In this document: piece after piece, positions 34,990-48,239 of the stretch
Layout of the letters: each line of letters opens with the position of its first letter
Position numbering within the stretch: position 1 is the stretch's first letter
NCBI RefSeq assembly: GCF_000699445.3
Contig: NC_067202.1
Span: 9,109,458-9,173,457, forward strand
Length of the DNA: 64,000 bases
Reading direction: 5' to 3'
Source: Schistosoma haematobium
Lineage: Eukaryota > Platyhelminthes > Trematoda > Strigeidida > Schistosomatidae
Translations under genes and position numbers: made by a program
Notes under the pieces: generated by a model
The model's input: only the letters and a program-made list of their open reading frames with translations
The model's database searches: none
What the model was told of the DNA's origin: nothing

Positions 34990-37542
34990 TCTTGTTCCGC
35001 CTAGATATTAGGCGGTTCATAATAAAGTGCCTTATTGGTGGGCGAGGGTTCAAGGAAAAGTTGAAGCTCTTTAGAGTCTAGAAACAGGGTTATTAGCCTT
35101 TTGAATCTGGTACAAGTGTCACAGTTACGGATAGGTATTGGCAACCTGTTCCACAATAAACTATATCGTACTGTAAAAAACTTACAACGCATTTGTTTTT
35201 GGTGTTTTATGGTAAGTACTGTATATGCGTTGTTTCTTGGTCTTTAGGCCGGGTCGTGGATCATAGTCGAGCAGGAGGTCAAAAATGAGAGTCCATATAT
35301 CGCTTAGTAAAGGAATATTAAATTGTTGTTTAGCCTACGGTGCCATAAAGTTTCTAAGGCGAGGTGCCTACATCTGTATGTGTAATCGAGATTCGAGTTA
35401 CATCCTAGTAGTTGACGTGTGAAACGTCTTTGAACATCTTCTACTCTTATCTTGTCTGTGATATTCATATTAGAGAAGACAAAAGAGCAGTATTCAAGGG
35501 AGGGTCGTACACATATTTTGTAGAGAGTAATTTTACCCTCTGTTGTGAAAAAGTTTTTCATTATAAAACCAATTAGCCGTCTAGATTTAGAAATAATAGA
35601 GGAGGCATGTTCTTCAAAGTTCAGGTTTCCTGTGTAATTAATTCCAAAATCGTGTACTGATTCGAGTGTTTGGACTCTACATTTATTTAAGTGAAGTCGC
35701 GGTTTATAGGGATGCTTTCCAAAGTGCATGATCCCGCACTTGTTGAGGTTAAATGATAATTGCCATTTTTCACTCCAGATAGTTAAGTTATTGAGGTCAT
35801 TTTGGATCAAGGATACACTTTCATGTAGAGTCTTGGGTTTATAGCTGTATACTATTTTGAGATCATCAGCATATAAGTATGGTTTCTCAAATTTTTTAAT
35901 GTTACATATATATTGTTTGTATACATAAGAAACGAGAGTGGACTTAATAAACTTCCCTGGATGACTCCACTAGATATAGGCCTAGGTGATCAGACAAAGT
36001 CATTGTACCTTACCACCTGTTTACGTTCTGTTATAAACGAAGCAAACCATGAGTAAAGTGGGTTGTTTATTCCGAAGAACATTAGCTTGACGAGAAGCCT
36101 TTGGTGTGGGATCTCATCAAAGGCCATGTTAAAGTCTAAGAATAGGACTGATACAAGGAGTCCGTCGTCTCTTTTCAGAGTTATATCATTGAAGTAGTCT
36201 ACTAGGCATGTATCACATGATCTGGATCTAAGAAATCCATGCTGGGAAGTCGAGATGAGACTATTAGTAAGTAGATGTTGGAATACAGCTGCCTTAACTA
36301 CTTTTTCCATCACTCTGGATACCATTGAAGTTATGTTTATGGGCCGGTAATTTTCAACGTTCGCTTCAGGTCCTGTTTTAATTTTGGGAATGATATGTGT
36401 AGTTTTCCAGGCAGTAGGGTAACACGCTGGAGAGAGTGATGTCGCAAATAGTTTGAGAAGCAAAACACACATGTCATCACCTCCACGTTTTAGCATGCTA
36501 GATGGAATACCATCTGGTCCATCAGTGTAGGAGTGTTTCAATATACTAAATGCCTTGGAGATATTTTGTACATTGAAGTCTACACTAGTAATTTCACAGA
36601 GAGGTACTGGGATTGGTTCTGGATCATTAAGTGGTTTTTCGTTAGTTAGTGAGAAACAAAAGTGTTCACTAAACAATTCCGTAACAAGTTTTGGATCTTC
36701 GTATACTTGTTTGTCTTTAATAAATATGCTCCCTCTCGATTTAGAATGTTTAATTTTATTTTAAAGGAGTATGGTGAGTGCAGAGGAGTTATTATTAAGT
36801 TTGACTACTTTTTGTGAACTTATTTCCTCTGTTCGGACAAATATTTCTGACATCGTTACTAAAGCGGAAAAGTCATTAAAGTTATGGAATCGAGTACAAT
36901 GTTTTCGAAGAAGTCTTCTTGTACCGACCGGTATATAGAGATCTTTAGAGAATGTAGGTCTACGGTATTCTAGAGGTGAGATTTCGTTGATGATACTTCT
37001 GATATTGAGATAAAATATAACGGTTAGTGTGTCGGTATTGTTTGGAGTAAAGAAAGTTCCTCAATCAGTGTTTCTTAGGTAATTTTGGAAGTTATTCCAA
37101 TCAACCTTGTGATAGTTTCTACGAGGTGTTACGGTTTTACGTCTACCGGTTGTGGTTTTTATATTAAGGCTGCATATGACAATGTTATGGTCACTACCTG
37201 TAAACTTTCCTCCAATATACACAGTATTGTGGTGAGGCCACAGGTAATGACTAAGTCCGAGATATTTTGATGTCTGGTAGGGCTATTGGCAAACTGAGTC
37301 CATTGTCCAAGCTCTGGACATTCAACAAATGATTCATAACGTTTCGGCGCCTTGATTAGGAACCAAGAATTTTCGGGCATGTTGAAGTCACCACAAATAA
37401 GCTTGCCTGTGAGTGGAAGGGATGATGCTAGTATGGATATCCCCAATAATACTGCTATTTCATCTATTGATGCGTTAGGTTGACGGTAAACACAGCTGAA
37501 AAGTAAGGTAACGAAATTCGACGGCTTTAATCCCTTTGTAGA
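34990..37542 (-). mobile_element. CR1-like non-LTR retrotransposon, 5'-truncated
   Basis: Reading on the minus strand: endonuclease C-terminus at 37540-37160 (SCVYRQPNASIDE, the LICGDFNMPE motif, then SDLVITC); RT at 36676-35990 (DGPDGIPSSMLKRG, NYRPINITSMVSRVMEK, QHGFLRSRSCDT, FLDFNMAFDEIPHQRLL); after a stop near 35985 SGVIQGSLLSPLSF and the catalytic YADD at about 35865-35876; and 35810-35304 plus 35192-35001 for the C-terminal domain ending NRLPIPIRNCDTCTRFK. Several stops and frameshifts make it defective. The 5' side is cut by the LTR-like repeat at 37543. Confidence 0.85.
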
Positions 37543-37953
37543 ATTATGGTCCACTATGATATTAGTACTGCGCTAATAATAGACCTAATCCTATAATTGT
37601 AGATTTGTCATGATATAACTGCCTAATCCATAAGATCTTACGTGGAAGTCACATCATCGTCTACATCAACTCATCGTATCGTAACAATCACCAATACATG
37701 ATGTAGAACAAGCTTAGGCTAAAGATAGAACAGTATATTTAATCGGAATAAAGGATATAAGGTAACATTCAGTAGGGACCACATCTGCATGGCCGAGCCA
37801 TGATATTCGATCAACTCCAATTCATTCAACTCATTGTTCGCGCCTTCTCCATCGTTAGGTATTTCTCCGCGTTAAATATTGAATATCTATTTTCCGAGCA
37901 ATCACGTATTCAGTTTTGAAGATTGTGTGGTTATTGTCCAATGCAACTACAAC
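37543..37953 (+). repeat. LTR-like dispersed repeat, reference copy (411 bp)
   Basis: Bounded by TGTAG...CTACA and inserted at the broken 5' end of the CR1-like element. Other copies: 27374-27787, 29400-29577, 29711-30110 and 30411-30680. No internal ORF. Confidence 0.65.
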
Positions 37954-38439
37954 ACTCTATTCTCCTCAAATTACAAGGGAGCTAAAACCAACCACAAACC
38001 TTGGACATGGACGCCTGAAACATGTTGCACATACATCAGGTATAAAAAGTGACTGAAATTACAAATGGTTACTTAGTCGCATACATAAAACTGGTAGTCT
38101 TCTTGGCCCAGCATAAAAGATGTAAACCATGTCGCTATCAGATGTTAAGGTCAATAACAATCAGGACACTTCATTTGCGCTTCCACCAGCTTCTCTGAAA
38201 GCAACGATAAACATATCACAAATGATAAAGAATTTTTGAGTCTAATCCCCCTCATAACGCAATACGTACCTTAGTAAATACCGCAGGTATTCACGGAACT
38301 ACTGCTTATGATCTATATTCTAACCTGCTCCTTTATGATACTCCTCAATTTCTTATTCGTTCATTCAATATTTGCCCTCTCTTCAAAAGACTTACTCATC
38401 TTAAATCCTTTTAGTCCTTGTGAATCCAAGCAGTGTCTG

Positions 38440-38590
38440 AACACTTCATAAAGTAGAAAACTACATCTCTCGATCCAACGGACGCCATACAATAGGAGGC
38501 GGTACAATTACTTATGTCCATCCGAACATTCCTGAGTGTGAATTAAGGAATGAGTGTGTGGTGGACCAAACAATATATGAACTCAAAAAT
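38440..38590 (+). mobile_element. Small CR1-like endonuclease fragment
   Basis: Encodes about 30 residues of the form RSNGRHTIGGGTITYVHPN, related to the fragment at 24985-25260. Confidence 0.5.
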
Positions 38591-40110
38591 GATAACAGAG
38601 TTATTAAGTATAAATAGTAATGTTAATATATCAGTTAAAATGTTATAAACACAACAAAAATTAGAGACGTTACTTAATTCAGCAGGTTTGTGCGTGTTCT
38701 AATTGAGTCTGGTACCAAAATCCACAATCATAGATGATTGTAGATTCCAGTAAGTTTGATTTCCTCTCAGTGGTATAACCAAATGTAGAATATGATATAT
38801 TGCGATTATAGTCTATAAATAGAGGCAGTATTTGATTTAGAGTTCAGTTAACACAATCACGAGTGAATGGAGAACAAGAGGTATGTGCATAGCAGTGTAT
38901 ATGTTAGCAGTTAACAGAGTGTGTCATGCTGTGAATGTAATAGGATGGAAGAAAGTGTTTCTAAGGTCATACACTTAAACAACACGTACAATCATTTAAT
39001 GATGAATGTACATATAATAAAAAATTGACAGAATAAATACAAATAACATCAAAAACTATTCACAAATCAAGCTTATCAGGCATATCTCCACAAGTGTACT
39101 GAAGCTATAGATGACTCCACTTGGGTTACCGTAGATTGTAGATTGCAAAATTATCTACTATTGTAATGTACATACCGATCACTTCATGCAGATACTAACT
39201 TTCATAAATTGTCAGAAAACATATTTTTCATTGTTCTGCACAAACCTTATACGTTTAAGATCGGCAGAGGTGATTTTAATCTACTGAACATTACATAGGA
39301 TTTGCGTTTGGTACGAGGGTGAATGATATTTGGATCTTATTGCAATATCACGTTCACAACTGAGTACTTGATTAAAAAGGACTACGGATTCAAGATCCAA
39401 AGAAGTTTATTACAGATATTCAGAAAGAGAAACTAAATTACAGTAGAGGAAGAAGAGAGTTAGACTAATAAAGATTCTCGATGCATAAAAGCAAACTATA
39501 AATTCACGACCCTTAAAACGTCAAATATGAGTTAAGTAATATGCAACGGAGCTTCTGTGTGTTTGTTTACTTCCTGAGAATTAACTTTGAAGGCGTAATC
39601 TTTTTAACCCATTCTCTACATGACAAGTAAAGAACCACTAAGTTTGAGAATCTGATAAATTAATCAGTACCCTCTTGTATTAAGAAAAAGTCGCCGAATC
39701 TGAAGTGACAGCTAGGACAAATTACATTACTATTACTTCCTCAACAATAAGACATTTTGGATACACATGGTTGAATTATTGGTTCTTGAAGTGAAAGTAA
39801 CGAAGTGACGAAAACATTGCAAGTAACCAGAGGAAGGAATAAAAACGAATTTCAGTATTGTGTACAAATCGACATCGTGTATCGGTTTGTTTTTCTTATC
39901 CAAATAATTAGGTCATTGTACATTATGGTAACCAATGTATACAGCATGAATTTCGCATTAAATGGAGATGGTGAGGCGGCTTTCCAAATAACAAATTTTC
40001 AGTCACATGAACACCATAAGAAGTCATTTTTTACTTTTCGGTGCTTATTTAGTATTAAGTGAACTGAAGTCTACTGACTTTTGTTATCATCCAAGATAAT
40101 AGTCTCACTA
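38591..40110. other. AT-rich stretch, nothing recognised
   Basis: No supported coding, RNA or repeat feature. Confidence 0.5.
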
Positions 40111-40116
40111 TAGTGA

Positions 40117-40118
<2 letters not shown>

Positions 40119-40181
<63 letters not shown>
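40119..40181. repeat. (TA)n microsatellite
   Basis: About 60 bp of TA repeats, flanked on both sides by AGTGAAA. Confidence 0.95.
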
Positions 40182-40185
<4 letters not shown>

Positions 40186-40334
40186 AATTGAGAACTTGAC
40201 CCTATAATATTTTAGTGTAGTCGACACCGGTTCGTGATGAAAACCCTAATTGTGGTTTCAAGCACGGAAGGTAAACGTCCACGTAGGTACCTTCTGTTAT
40301 CGTATTCGAGTTGGTCTGCAGACTCATAAGATTT

Positions 40335-40795
40335 CAATCTCACTATCTTGTGGAAAATTCGAGGTTTTCCTCAAATATGACAGTTTTCCCAAAACTATGG
40401 AGAAAAAACCCAAAGTGTTATAGAATTCTGTGGAAATTTTATGGAAAACTCAGAATTTCCCCAAACATTTTGGGGATTTTCCCCAGACATAGGAAAAATT
40501 TGCGATTTTTGTGCTACTTCTGAAACTTTCCCTAAGCCGGACCAAATGTTCCCCAAAATAGGGAGATTGGAGAAGGACAACATATATAGGTTATGTATAA
40601 TCTCTTCTGATATTAGATTAAAAGGGTAGAACTAGAGTTAATTAACTCTAGTTCCTTCCCGAGCTGCCAGCTTTGGGGAAATTTTGGGGTTCGAGTCTCA
40701 TTTCCCCCAAATTTCCTCAAAATTTACTATAGTGGCTTTCCCCGAATTTCCCCAAAATGGGTCAAATTTTCCCCAAAATTGGCAGCTTGTGTTAT
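40335..40795. repeat. Cluster of TTTCCCC/GGGGAAA motifs
   Basis: Many copies of TTTCCCCAAA-like words and their complements occur within about 460 bp, along with a 26-bp palindrome at 40628-40653. The purine/pyrimidine bias leaves several chance frames open. It is not coding by any family evidence. Confidence 0.7.
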
Positions 40796-41194
40796 AAGGA
40801 ACAACATTGAGTGACTTTAAGCAAGTTGTGAATTCTCGACCACTTGCTTGGATCAAATAAAGGTTAAGAATTAGCTGTAGGGATCAAGATTAAGAGTTAG
40901 GGTTGAGTCAGAATAAAAAGCAAAATAGGGGAAGTAAAGATGACCTTTGGAGAAATACTGTGGATGCTTCACAAGTAGGGTTGATGTGAACTTAGGCAAA
41001 AATGCATCCAGTTGTTGAGTTTTTCTTAGCTCCTGTGGGAAATGTCTCAAAATCAATACCCTAACTTTCGCTTGAGTGAACAACAAAGAGTCTTTTTTTA
41101 CCCATAATTGGACGCAAAATTGTCTATTTATCCGATACATTTAAACTAATTGGTTTACCTACAGTCTAAATGTCAAGCAATTTAGCTTACAATT

Positions 41195-41314
41195 ATGCAA
41201 TAAGAAGACGTAGTTTATCAGAATTATGTGATATATTTGCTCAATACATTTCGAACAATCTGTATTGAGCAAATATATCACATAATTCTGATAAACTACG
41301 TCTTCTTATTGCAT
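41195..41314. repeat. Perfect foldback: 54-bp arms, 12-bp loop
   Basis: 41195-41248 is the reverse complement of 41261-41314. The loop is TTTCGAACAATC. The stem carries sequence (GAAGACG...TTATCAGAA...AATACATTTCGAACAATCTG) also found in the palindrome at 53673-54099 and, diverged, at 51790-51860. Confidence 0.9.
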
Positions 41315-41727
41315 TATCGAAATTTATCAAATGGACTAATTGTTTTAAATTTAGCTTACGCCCGGTTCGCATATTTTTATCCGAAGTTAACTCTGAATAG
41401 TCTGCTAAGGTTTTCCATTAATTCCACAAGCCAAATAAATTTTCACTGCAGTCAGCATTATTTAAATAGTGATTTGTATGAGAAAAAATATTCATTTAAA
41501 TGAATTACACTTAAAGTTTCCAAAACTATTTACATCTAGGTATCAGTCTAATATCAACATTGTATCCGACAGAAATGATTATGTTTAATCGCAGTATAAA
41601 AAACAGAATAGGTTTAGTTTATGCGTGGGTTTTTAACTATTTATATATTTATTAGGAATTTGTCTTATTTCAAAAGAAAGACTAATTCATATAATATTTT
41701 ATCTGCTACGTCTAATTTATTTCAACT

Positions 41728-41939
41728 CCTTAGATCCAATTGAGAATGTGGATGTATGTTCAAAAAGTGTTTTTCCAACAGAAACTCATAACAATATGGA
41801 AAACGGGAACAATAAAAGCGTACAAGTTAACCGTCCCTCGGTGATTAATAAGGAGCACTATCCTCGTCACTTAAATTCCGAAATGGAACTGCAATCAACA
41901 ATTGTTGAAAGATTTTTGCAAAACTTCTCAAGAAATTAG
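41728..41939 (+). CDS. Possible orphan 3'-terminal exon
   Basis: After a pyrimidine-rich acceptor (CTCCTTAG) an open frame of about 70 codons runs to a TAG at 41937-41939. The product is Asn/Ser/Glu-rich (ENVDVCSKSVFPTE...LQSTIVERFLQNF). No homology recognised. Internal GT sites could instead splice it to the downstream WDR93-like gene. Confidence 0.3.
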
Positions 41940-44870
41940 GGTTAGGGTTGTCGATGGAAATAAAAAGCTTGGACGACATAGAAAACAATTTTTGTATATG
42001 AGACGAATTACGATGAGAAGATAATACAACTTTGATTGGTACACAGGTTCAACGCAAATAATAAATATCTATATACGAATTATTAGAGTGTTAGTTACGA
42101 ACTGATATCAGCTTCATTTCGGAAATGAATGTTAGACCGAAATCTGATTGATATATTTTACTTGTACCAAGTTTCCATTACTGAGTGATGTAGGCTATAA
42201 CGCAATAACCCTGCTTAGCCATATAGATGAATGAATTTCGTTCACGAATTCAAGAGGCTGTATCTGAAATCAGATTGGTTCATCTCTATACTTTAGTTTC
42301 CCCTAGCACATACACTGCATAATATTATTGATCGTTCTTGCATTGTGAGCTTACCCTCTGTATTATGTTTTTTGCCACAAACTTATTGGAAGACTAAGAG
42401 AGGTTATATCAAATTAGACGTCATTTATCAATGTCTCGTATATCATGACTGTATTGTTTTTAAATTTGTGGTGATACAGTGTAAAGATATGAATTTCATA
42501 GTCATTTATCATGTGATGTTCTAAGCATATCAGATAAACACATATTTAGGACTATTCTAAAATCTTTCTGGGAGGACAAAACTATCTTTCAGATAGGATG
42601 TTGCAACCGGCGTATTGTCTTCATTCTTGAATCTCATCAGTGCTATAATAATGAGAATGTTTCGTAGCATTTTTATCTTTTTAGGAGTTATTCGTTACTC
42701 CCGTACTGTTCTAAGGCTGTGGAATTAGCACTTGTATAGATTGCGGCTGAAAATATTGAAATGTTTGCGTCTGCCTAAAAAGAACTCCAGCAGTCATGGA
42801 TGGACTAGAGTGAAAATTCAAGAAAAAACCGTGAGGACATCAGTGGAATGTGCTGGTTATGCACAATGCAGCTAATACTTACGAAATGTTTATCTGATGC
42901 TAAAGGCACTACAAACATTTATCTGCAACCAAAATTTGGTAGATGGACGTGTTCAAAGCTTAATTTGATTTAATCTCAAATTTATGATTAATTGCTGAAA
43001 TGCTTTAATTATTTTACCGGTAATGCCACCTGGGTGTTCTATGTACATGAAGTTGGTGCCACATTTATAAGTATTACTTATATCTCAGCTCAGCTGAGCA
43101 GTGTTGATATAAGATTGAATAGCTTGCAATTCTTAGTTATTCCCTGCTCCTGCTATAAAGTGGCACGGCAGATTCCACGTAATAATACTTTACTTTCAGA
43201 CAATAAAGAGTAGACCTTGCAATCTGAGCCTTCAAGCTCCGTCTGGAGTTTTAGAGCAGATTCCTAAATCTTTAAAAAGGTCGGCCTGTCACTTCGGCAG
43301 ACCAATAAGGAGGAAAATCTAAAAATGACGACTGTATGGTTACTTTCTGGACGTGTGGAGGATAGCATGTTTGACTGATGCTGTAAAATGGACCAAGAAC
43401 TGATTCGAAGTGTTAAAATACGCGCCGATGTTTTAAAAACTATGTTCTGAGTAAGGACTAAGGAAATGGTTGACTTGAGAAAATTAGTTCGTCGATGATC
43501 ACACTTGGAGATATTTTTAATCAGTACAAGGTACCATAAAGTCACTTCAAATGTGAATCGTGTACCTATCAAACGAAGCTAGACGTTCATCAAAGTGTGA
43601 TTCGCATGACCTACACTCAAGGTTTTGGTAGACTAAAACTAATACAATGTCATGACTTGAGTCTCTACTGACTTTATGTCTAATCGTTTTTATTGGTATA
43701 AAAGATTTAAGTGGATACGCTAACCGACATATTTCAAAGAACACTTGCTATGATTTGCAATCCACAACAATGAATTAATTCGAAAGTTTGGTACCTTAGT
43801 GTATTACTTCTGAAGATTAATGCTGAAAATAAGTTTGTATTCAGTACATCATACTGAAGTTTACATTTTTCCAATACATGCTTTCAGCTTCAAACACTGC
43901 TTTCAACAAAATTTAGATAGAAGAATTGTATTGACGGTTTCTGCGACCTATACATCAAGTCACCAGCATTTGAGTAATGTAGTGGCTGAAATCGAGAAAG
44001 AACATTAGACGATTTAACTGAAGAAGAAAGTACATTTCATTAATCAAACATACAACTAAACTGAGTGAATAAATGGAATGTATTATATTAAACTGAAATA
44101 TCAGATGGGTGTCTGTATAGCTTCATCTTATCATACAGATAAATTTAGCACTCCGTTTAACATGTGCCACAGTAAGTTTTTATACATTTTCTGGGAAATA
44201 GAGTCACGGAAAATATGAAGGGTGTTTATGGAATTCATTGTCCTAAAAGACAACACCATAAGGATAAAATTAGATCGTCTTTCAATGCATTTCGTAAAAT
44301 TGCAGATAAATGATGAAAAAGAACATGGGCTTCCTGCTTTGTTACGTTTTCCCGATAGCGTTCTATATCTCTTAAAAAAATAATACCAACCTAAATAAAT
44401 AATTCGAATTGTGAATATAAAGCAATTTATAGCGACTCAATGTCAAAAGGCACAACATAGTTGTAAGAAATAATTATATAAAGTAAACAAAAGGCCTTAA
44501 ATACCCGGCTCCAGTAGAAAATAAGGACATCGATGTCTAGCTTAAAATAACTCACATGACATTTTATGAAGATCTAGTCGAAAGTTCATAAAGAAAAAGA
44601 GGATATCGGTCGTGGGTAACCAGTATATTTATTCGAAGTGGAAAATAGACAAAAGAGAAATTGCTTGTCTGGCTAGAAGCAAGTTGATAAAAGTAGCGCA
44701 TGTGAACTGTGGGTTGCCAAGATGAAGCTGACACTTTACCATGTACTCTAAATTTGTTATTTTTAGAAATAAAAGCTTCTCTGGTCAGTTTTTTAAGTAC
44801 TCCACCTGAGAGAGATTGAAGTTAAACGAATGTTTTTTTAACTTCCTAAAATATGGAGTTGTACATACTT
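41940..44870. other. AT-rich stretch, nothing recognised
   Basis: Short frames (42992-43213, 43264-43572, 43820-44008) have no support. No RNA gene or tandem repeat stands out. Confidence 0.5.
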
Positions 44871-44949
44871 AAGTTGTTGTTGGGATATTCAGGAAAATAT
44901 CCCAAAAACAATTATCCGGTTAAGTTTAATGCTACTCTTGAACGTTAAG

Positions 44950-45064
44950 TGGTGTCACTTCCCTATTGGTCGTTTCCCTACTAGTCAATATTTATTTCGC
45001 GTGTCATTTCCCCATTGGTCAATATTATTTCACGTGTTATCTTTCCCTTGATCAATATTTATAG
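44950..45064 (+). promoter_or_regulatory. About four degenerate repeats with inverted CCAAT boxes
   Basis: Units of about 30 bp with the pattern GTGTCA-TTCCC-(C/T)ATTGGTC-AATATTTATTTC recur about four times, ending in TATTTATAG. ATTGG is an inverted CCAAT box. The array lies 0.5-0.6 kb upstream of the WDR93-like gene and could belong to its promoter or to a solo LTR. Confidence 0.35.
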
Positions 45065-45595
45065 TAATCCTAACTGTATAAATATGCATTTGTTTGTAAA
45101 TCATTATTCGGCTCCTGACCCCATAAACAATTTTTCATCTACGGTTCGTGTTCTGTTATATTGGAGATTGGGAACAGTATTGGGGTCGAACTGGGATATC
45201 TGAAGCTGGTCAATCGGTAGAATTTAGAGTAGCCACCTCGTGATTCACAATAGTTGTTCAGTGGTACACGAGACTAGTTAGAATTAAAAACATTCGAATC
45301 CATGAAACTAGTATTAAAAATTCAATATTAAGCATAGATTAGCTAAACACTGATCACTTTGGTGTAGCCAGTTAAATCTAATTACTTTCAACAATATGGA
45401 CTTAGTCAACTACTAACTGAAGTGCAAAGACCAAGCTTATTTCGGAAAATAATGGTAATTTATAAATGATATGACAACATAAATATTTCATATTTATAAA
45501 TTGATGTATGGATTAATACCAGTTTATTTTGAAGTTTAGTGTTACTTAGCTTGACAAACGCATATCATTTACCTAACATTTTTCTATTTAATTAG

Positions 45596-45848
45596 AAAAT
45601 AAAAACCGAAGTTAAATCATTCAATCATTCGATTTCACCAATGGATTCATCATCATTTCAAGATACACTCAACACTGATCCAGAATTAACATTCGATGAT
45701 TTACCGATGCCATTTAAAATGTTAGACAAATTATTGTGGAGCATATTTGAGGAAACATGGAATTTAATTGAAACAAAAGAGAAATATAAAAGTGAGCAAT
45801 TCAATTTCCAACAATCATGTTTACAAAAACTGGATGTGAATATAGTAG
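45596..45848 (+). CDS. WDR93: WDR93-like exon 1 (N-terminal helix)
   Basis: The frame is open from acceptor ATTAG (45594-45595) through ATG 45641 to donor GTTGGA in phase 1. It encodes LPMPFKMLDKLLWSIFEE and a Glu/Lys-rich helix. If exon 1 is the true first exon, translation starts at 45641 and the upstream 45 nt are leader. Confidence 0.65.
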
Positions 45849-48194
45849 GTTGGAAATGAAATTTGTTTTTAACAAAGTTACTAATAATAGGACATTGAGA
45901 ATATTCACATATTTACAATTGTTGGACAGTATTTATTTAAAATATTTGAAAATCAAATTATTGTATATGATGTAAACAATTTGAAATTGATTTCGGAGTG
46001 GAAGTATTTGAATGGACTTAACAGTTGCAGCGTAATACGTACATTTAAAACAATTCAATACGATAAAAATGTTATTTTGCAGCTTATTATAAATGACTCA
46101 GGTAATATAAGTATTATATAATGGTTTTGTTACAGATAAGATAAACATTTATAATTGAATGGTAAACTTTTGATCCTTAACTTAGTTAAGTTTTTAACTT
46201 ATTGGTTTGACTGAATAGTTACTAATTGTGTTATACAAATGTTTCTGTTTAATGACCGTATGTTACTAAATCCCTCCTTGCTTACAAGTGACTAAACATT
46301 TCCTTATCCGGAAGATATTATTACATACCATCTCAAAAGTACTTTGTTGCCTGTAAATTGTTCTCTATTCATATCACTGGTCAAAATACCTTGATTTCTA
46401 TCACTCCCTAATGATTGAAGTACTGTGATTTATTTGAAAGTTGATCCTTCTTCTATTTTTTTGAATATCCACTAAATATTATTGGCCCTTTATATAGTAA
46501 TATTTTGGATAGTTGGTTCTACTCCAAACTCAAAAATGTAATTGAAACTATGTTATTCTAGTTAGAAAGATGATTCTAAAGAGCAATATTACAAGGAGAG
46601 TTTTCTATCTGTAGTAAAAATGCCAACATGGATTCAACATAGTTTAGATCTAAGCAACGCGAAACACTGATCACTACCATCAGTTAAGATGCTGAGAGAG
46701 AGTGCATTAACATCACGAACAATCACTATTGCATCTACATAAATCCACTTTATCTGTTTTAGTGAACAGAGATGATCGGTAAGGGAGAGTTTGATGGTGA
46801 CAAAAGATAATGATGGTTATATAAGTCGCAGAAGTTTGTTTCCAAGTTATACCAACAAATAGTTAGTAATCAATGAAAAATGTTTGGAATAGGATTTATA
46901 TTTGTGATCTGCAGATAAATAGTACCTTCTTGTTCTATGGATTTTTAGAGGGATTGGTCCGAGATGAAAGTAGTTCATAAAATTTGCTGAAGTTAAATAG
47001 AGAACACAATCAGGAGGAAATAATTATCTCTTTTATTTATTTCTTTTTTTTGATGAATACTTTAATGAACATAGACCACAGAACTTTTCAGTTAGAATTG
47101 GGTTTAAATGAGAATAATTTTTCTTCGACTTCAGCGTTATTTTATAGTACAACCCTTCAAATAAATTTTATTCTGATAGAAATAAGAATTTGCATATATG
47201 TTATTCCTTTATGTGTTTATTTTTTGAAAGGTGATGTACAATGACTGTACGAGTAAACATACAAAATTTATGACGTCATCACTGTTATTGTACATTTTCA
47301 GCAAAGATGCGCATTTGTTGTTTGGCAATTAAAATGAACCATTAATAAGAGGACGGCAAAAATTTCATCAACCTAATGTGGCATACATGTAAACTAGTAT
47401 TTATTAGAGTCCAAGTAATTGTTACTTTAATGGAATAGTTTCATTCTGTCCACAATTGGGGTGTTTTATCCAAAAAATTGTTGATTTCTTCAAAGCATGT
47501 GTTTATTTTTAGTAATAATTGTCACGGTAAAGTGAATAGATGATGGGAGGCTTAGGTTACTCAACTTTTAAACATTTACTAGTGGATCTAAATATTGCTT
47601 CTACTTTGATTCACATAACCAGATAACCTTGTTTAATATCTAAAGTTAAATACAAAATGTTGTATATGGTTAGTGTTTGAAATTATTGGTTAATTAAATA
47701 ATTTATAAAGTGTATTTAATACAGATTAGCCACAGTTGTGGTACAAGTAAATACTATGGAACTCTGGACAGTTGTTTCCTCTTAGTATGTGAGTGCACAT
47801 CCATGACCACTTCAGGGTTCGAATTCAGAATGGCTAACCACTAGGTCAGTGTCCAGTGGTACAATTCAAATTGCACTACAACCATCTAATGTTACTGATC
47901 ACTTTAAAAATATTTAAATTACATCAGTCACAGCAAATCAATTAAATTTCCACTTATCTCTTTTAACTCACTTTCGTAAATAACTATTGACAACTTTATT
48001 ATTTGATTTTGTAAAACTTCATCGCTTATTTTTCAAAATCTCATTTATTCAGGTCAAATAAGTCTTGTGATGTTTGTTGAAGGGTTATTCATTCCAATAA
48101 AACAACATAACTCACCATCCGATGGTTTATTATATCATGCACTCAATGGGAAGATTTCACCGTGCGGAAAATATTTTATCTCTTTAAATGAAGG

Positions 48195-48239
<45 letters not shown>

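Noticed and set aside
40311..40629. Three overlapping frames of 62-70 codons
   Set aside because: Kept open by the biased TTTCCCC-type motif cluster, not by coding selection.
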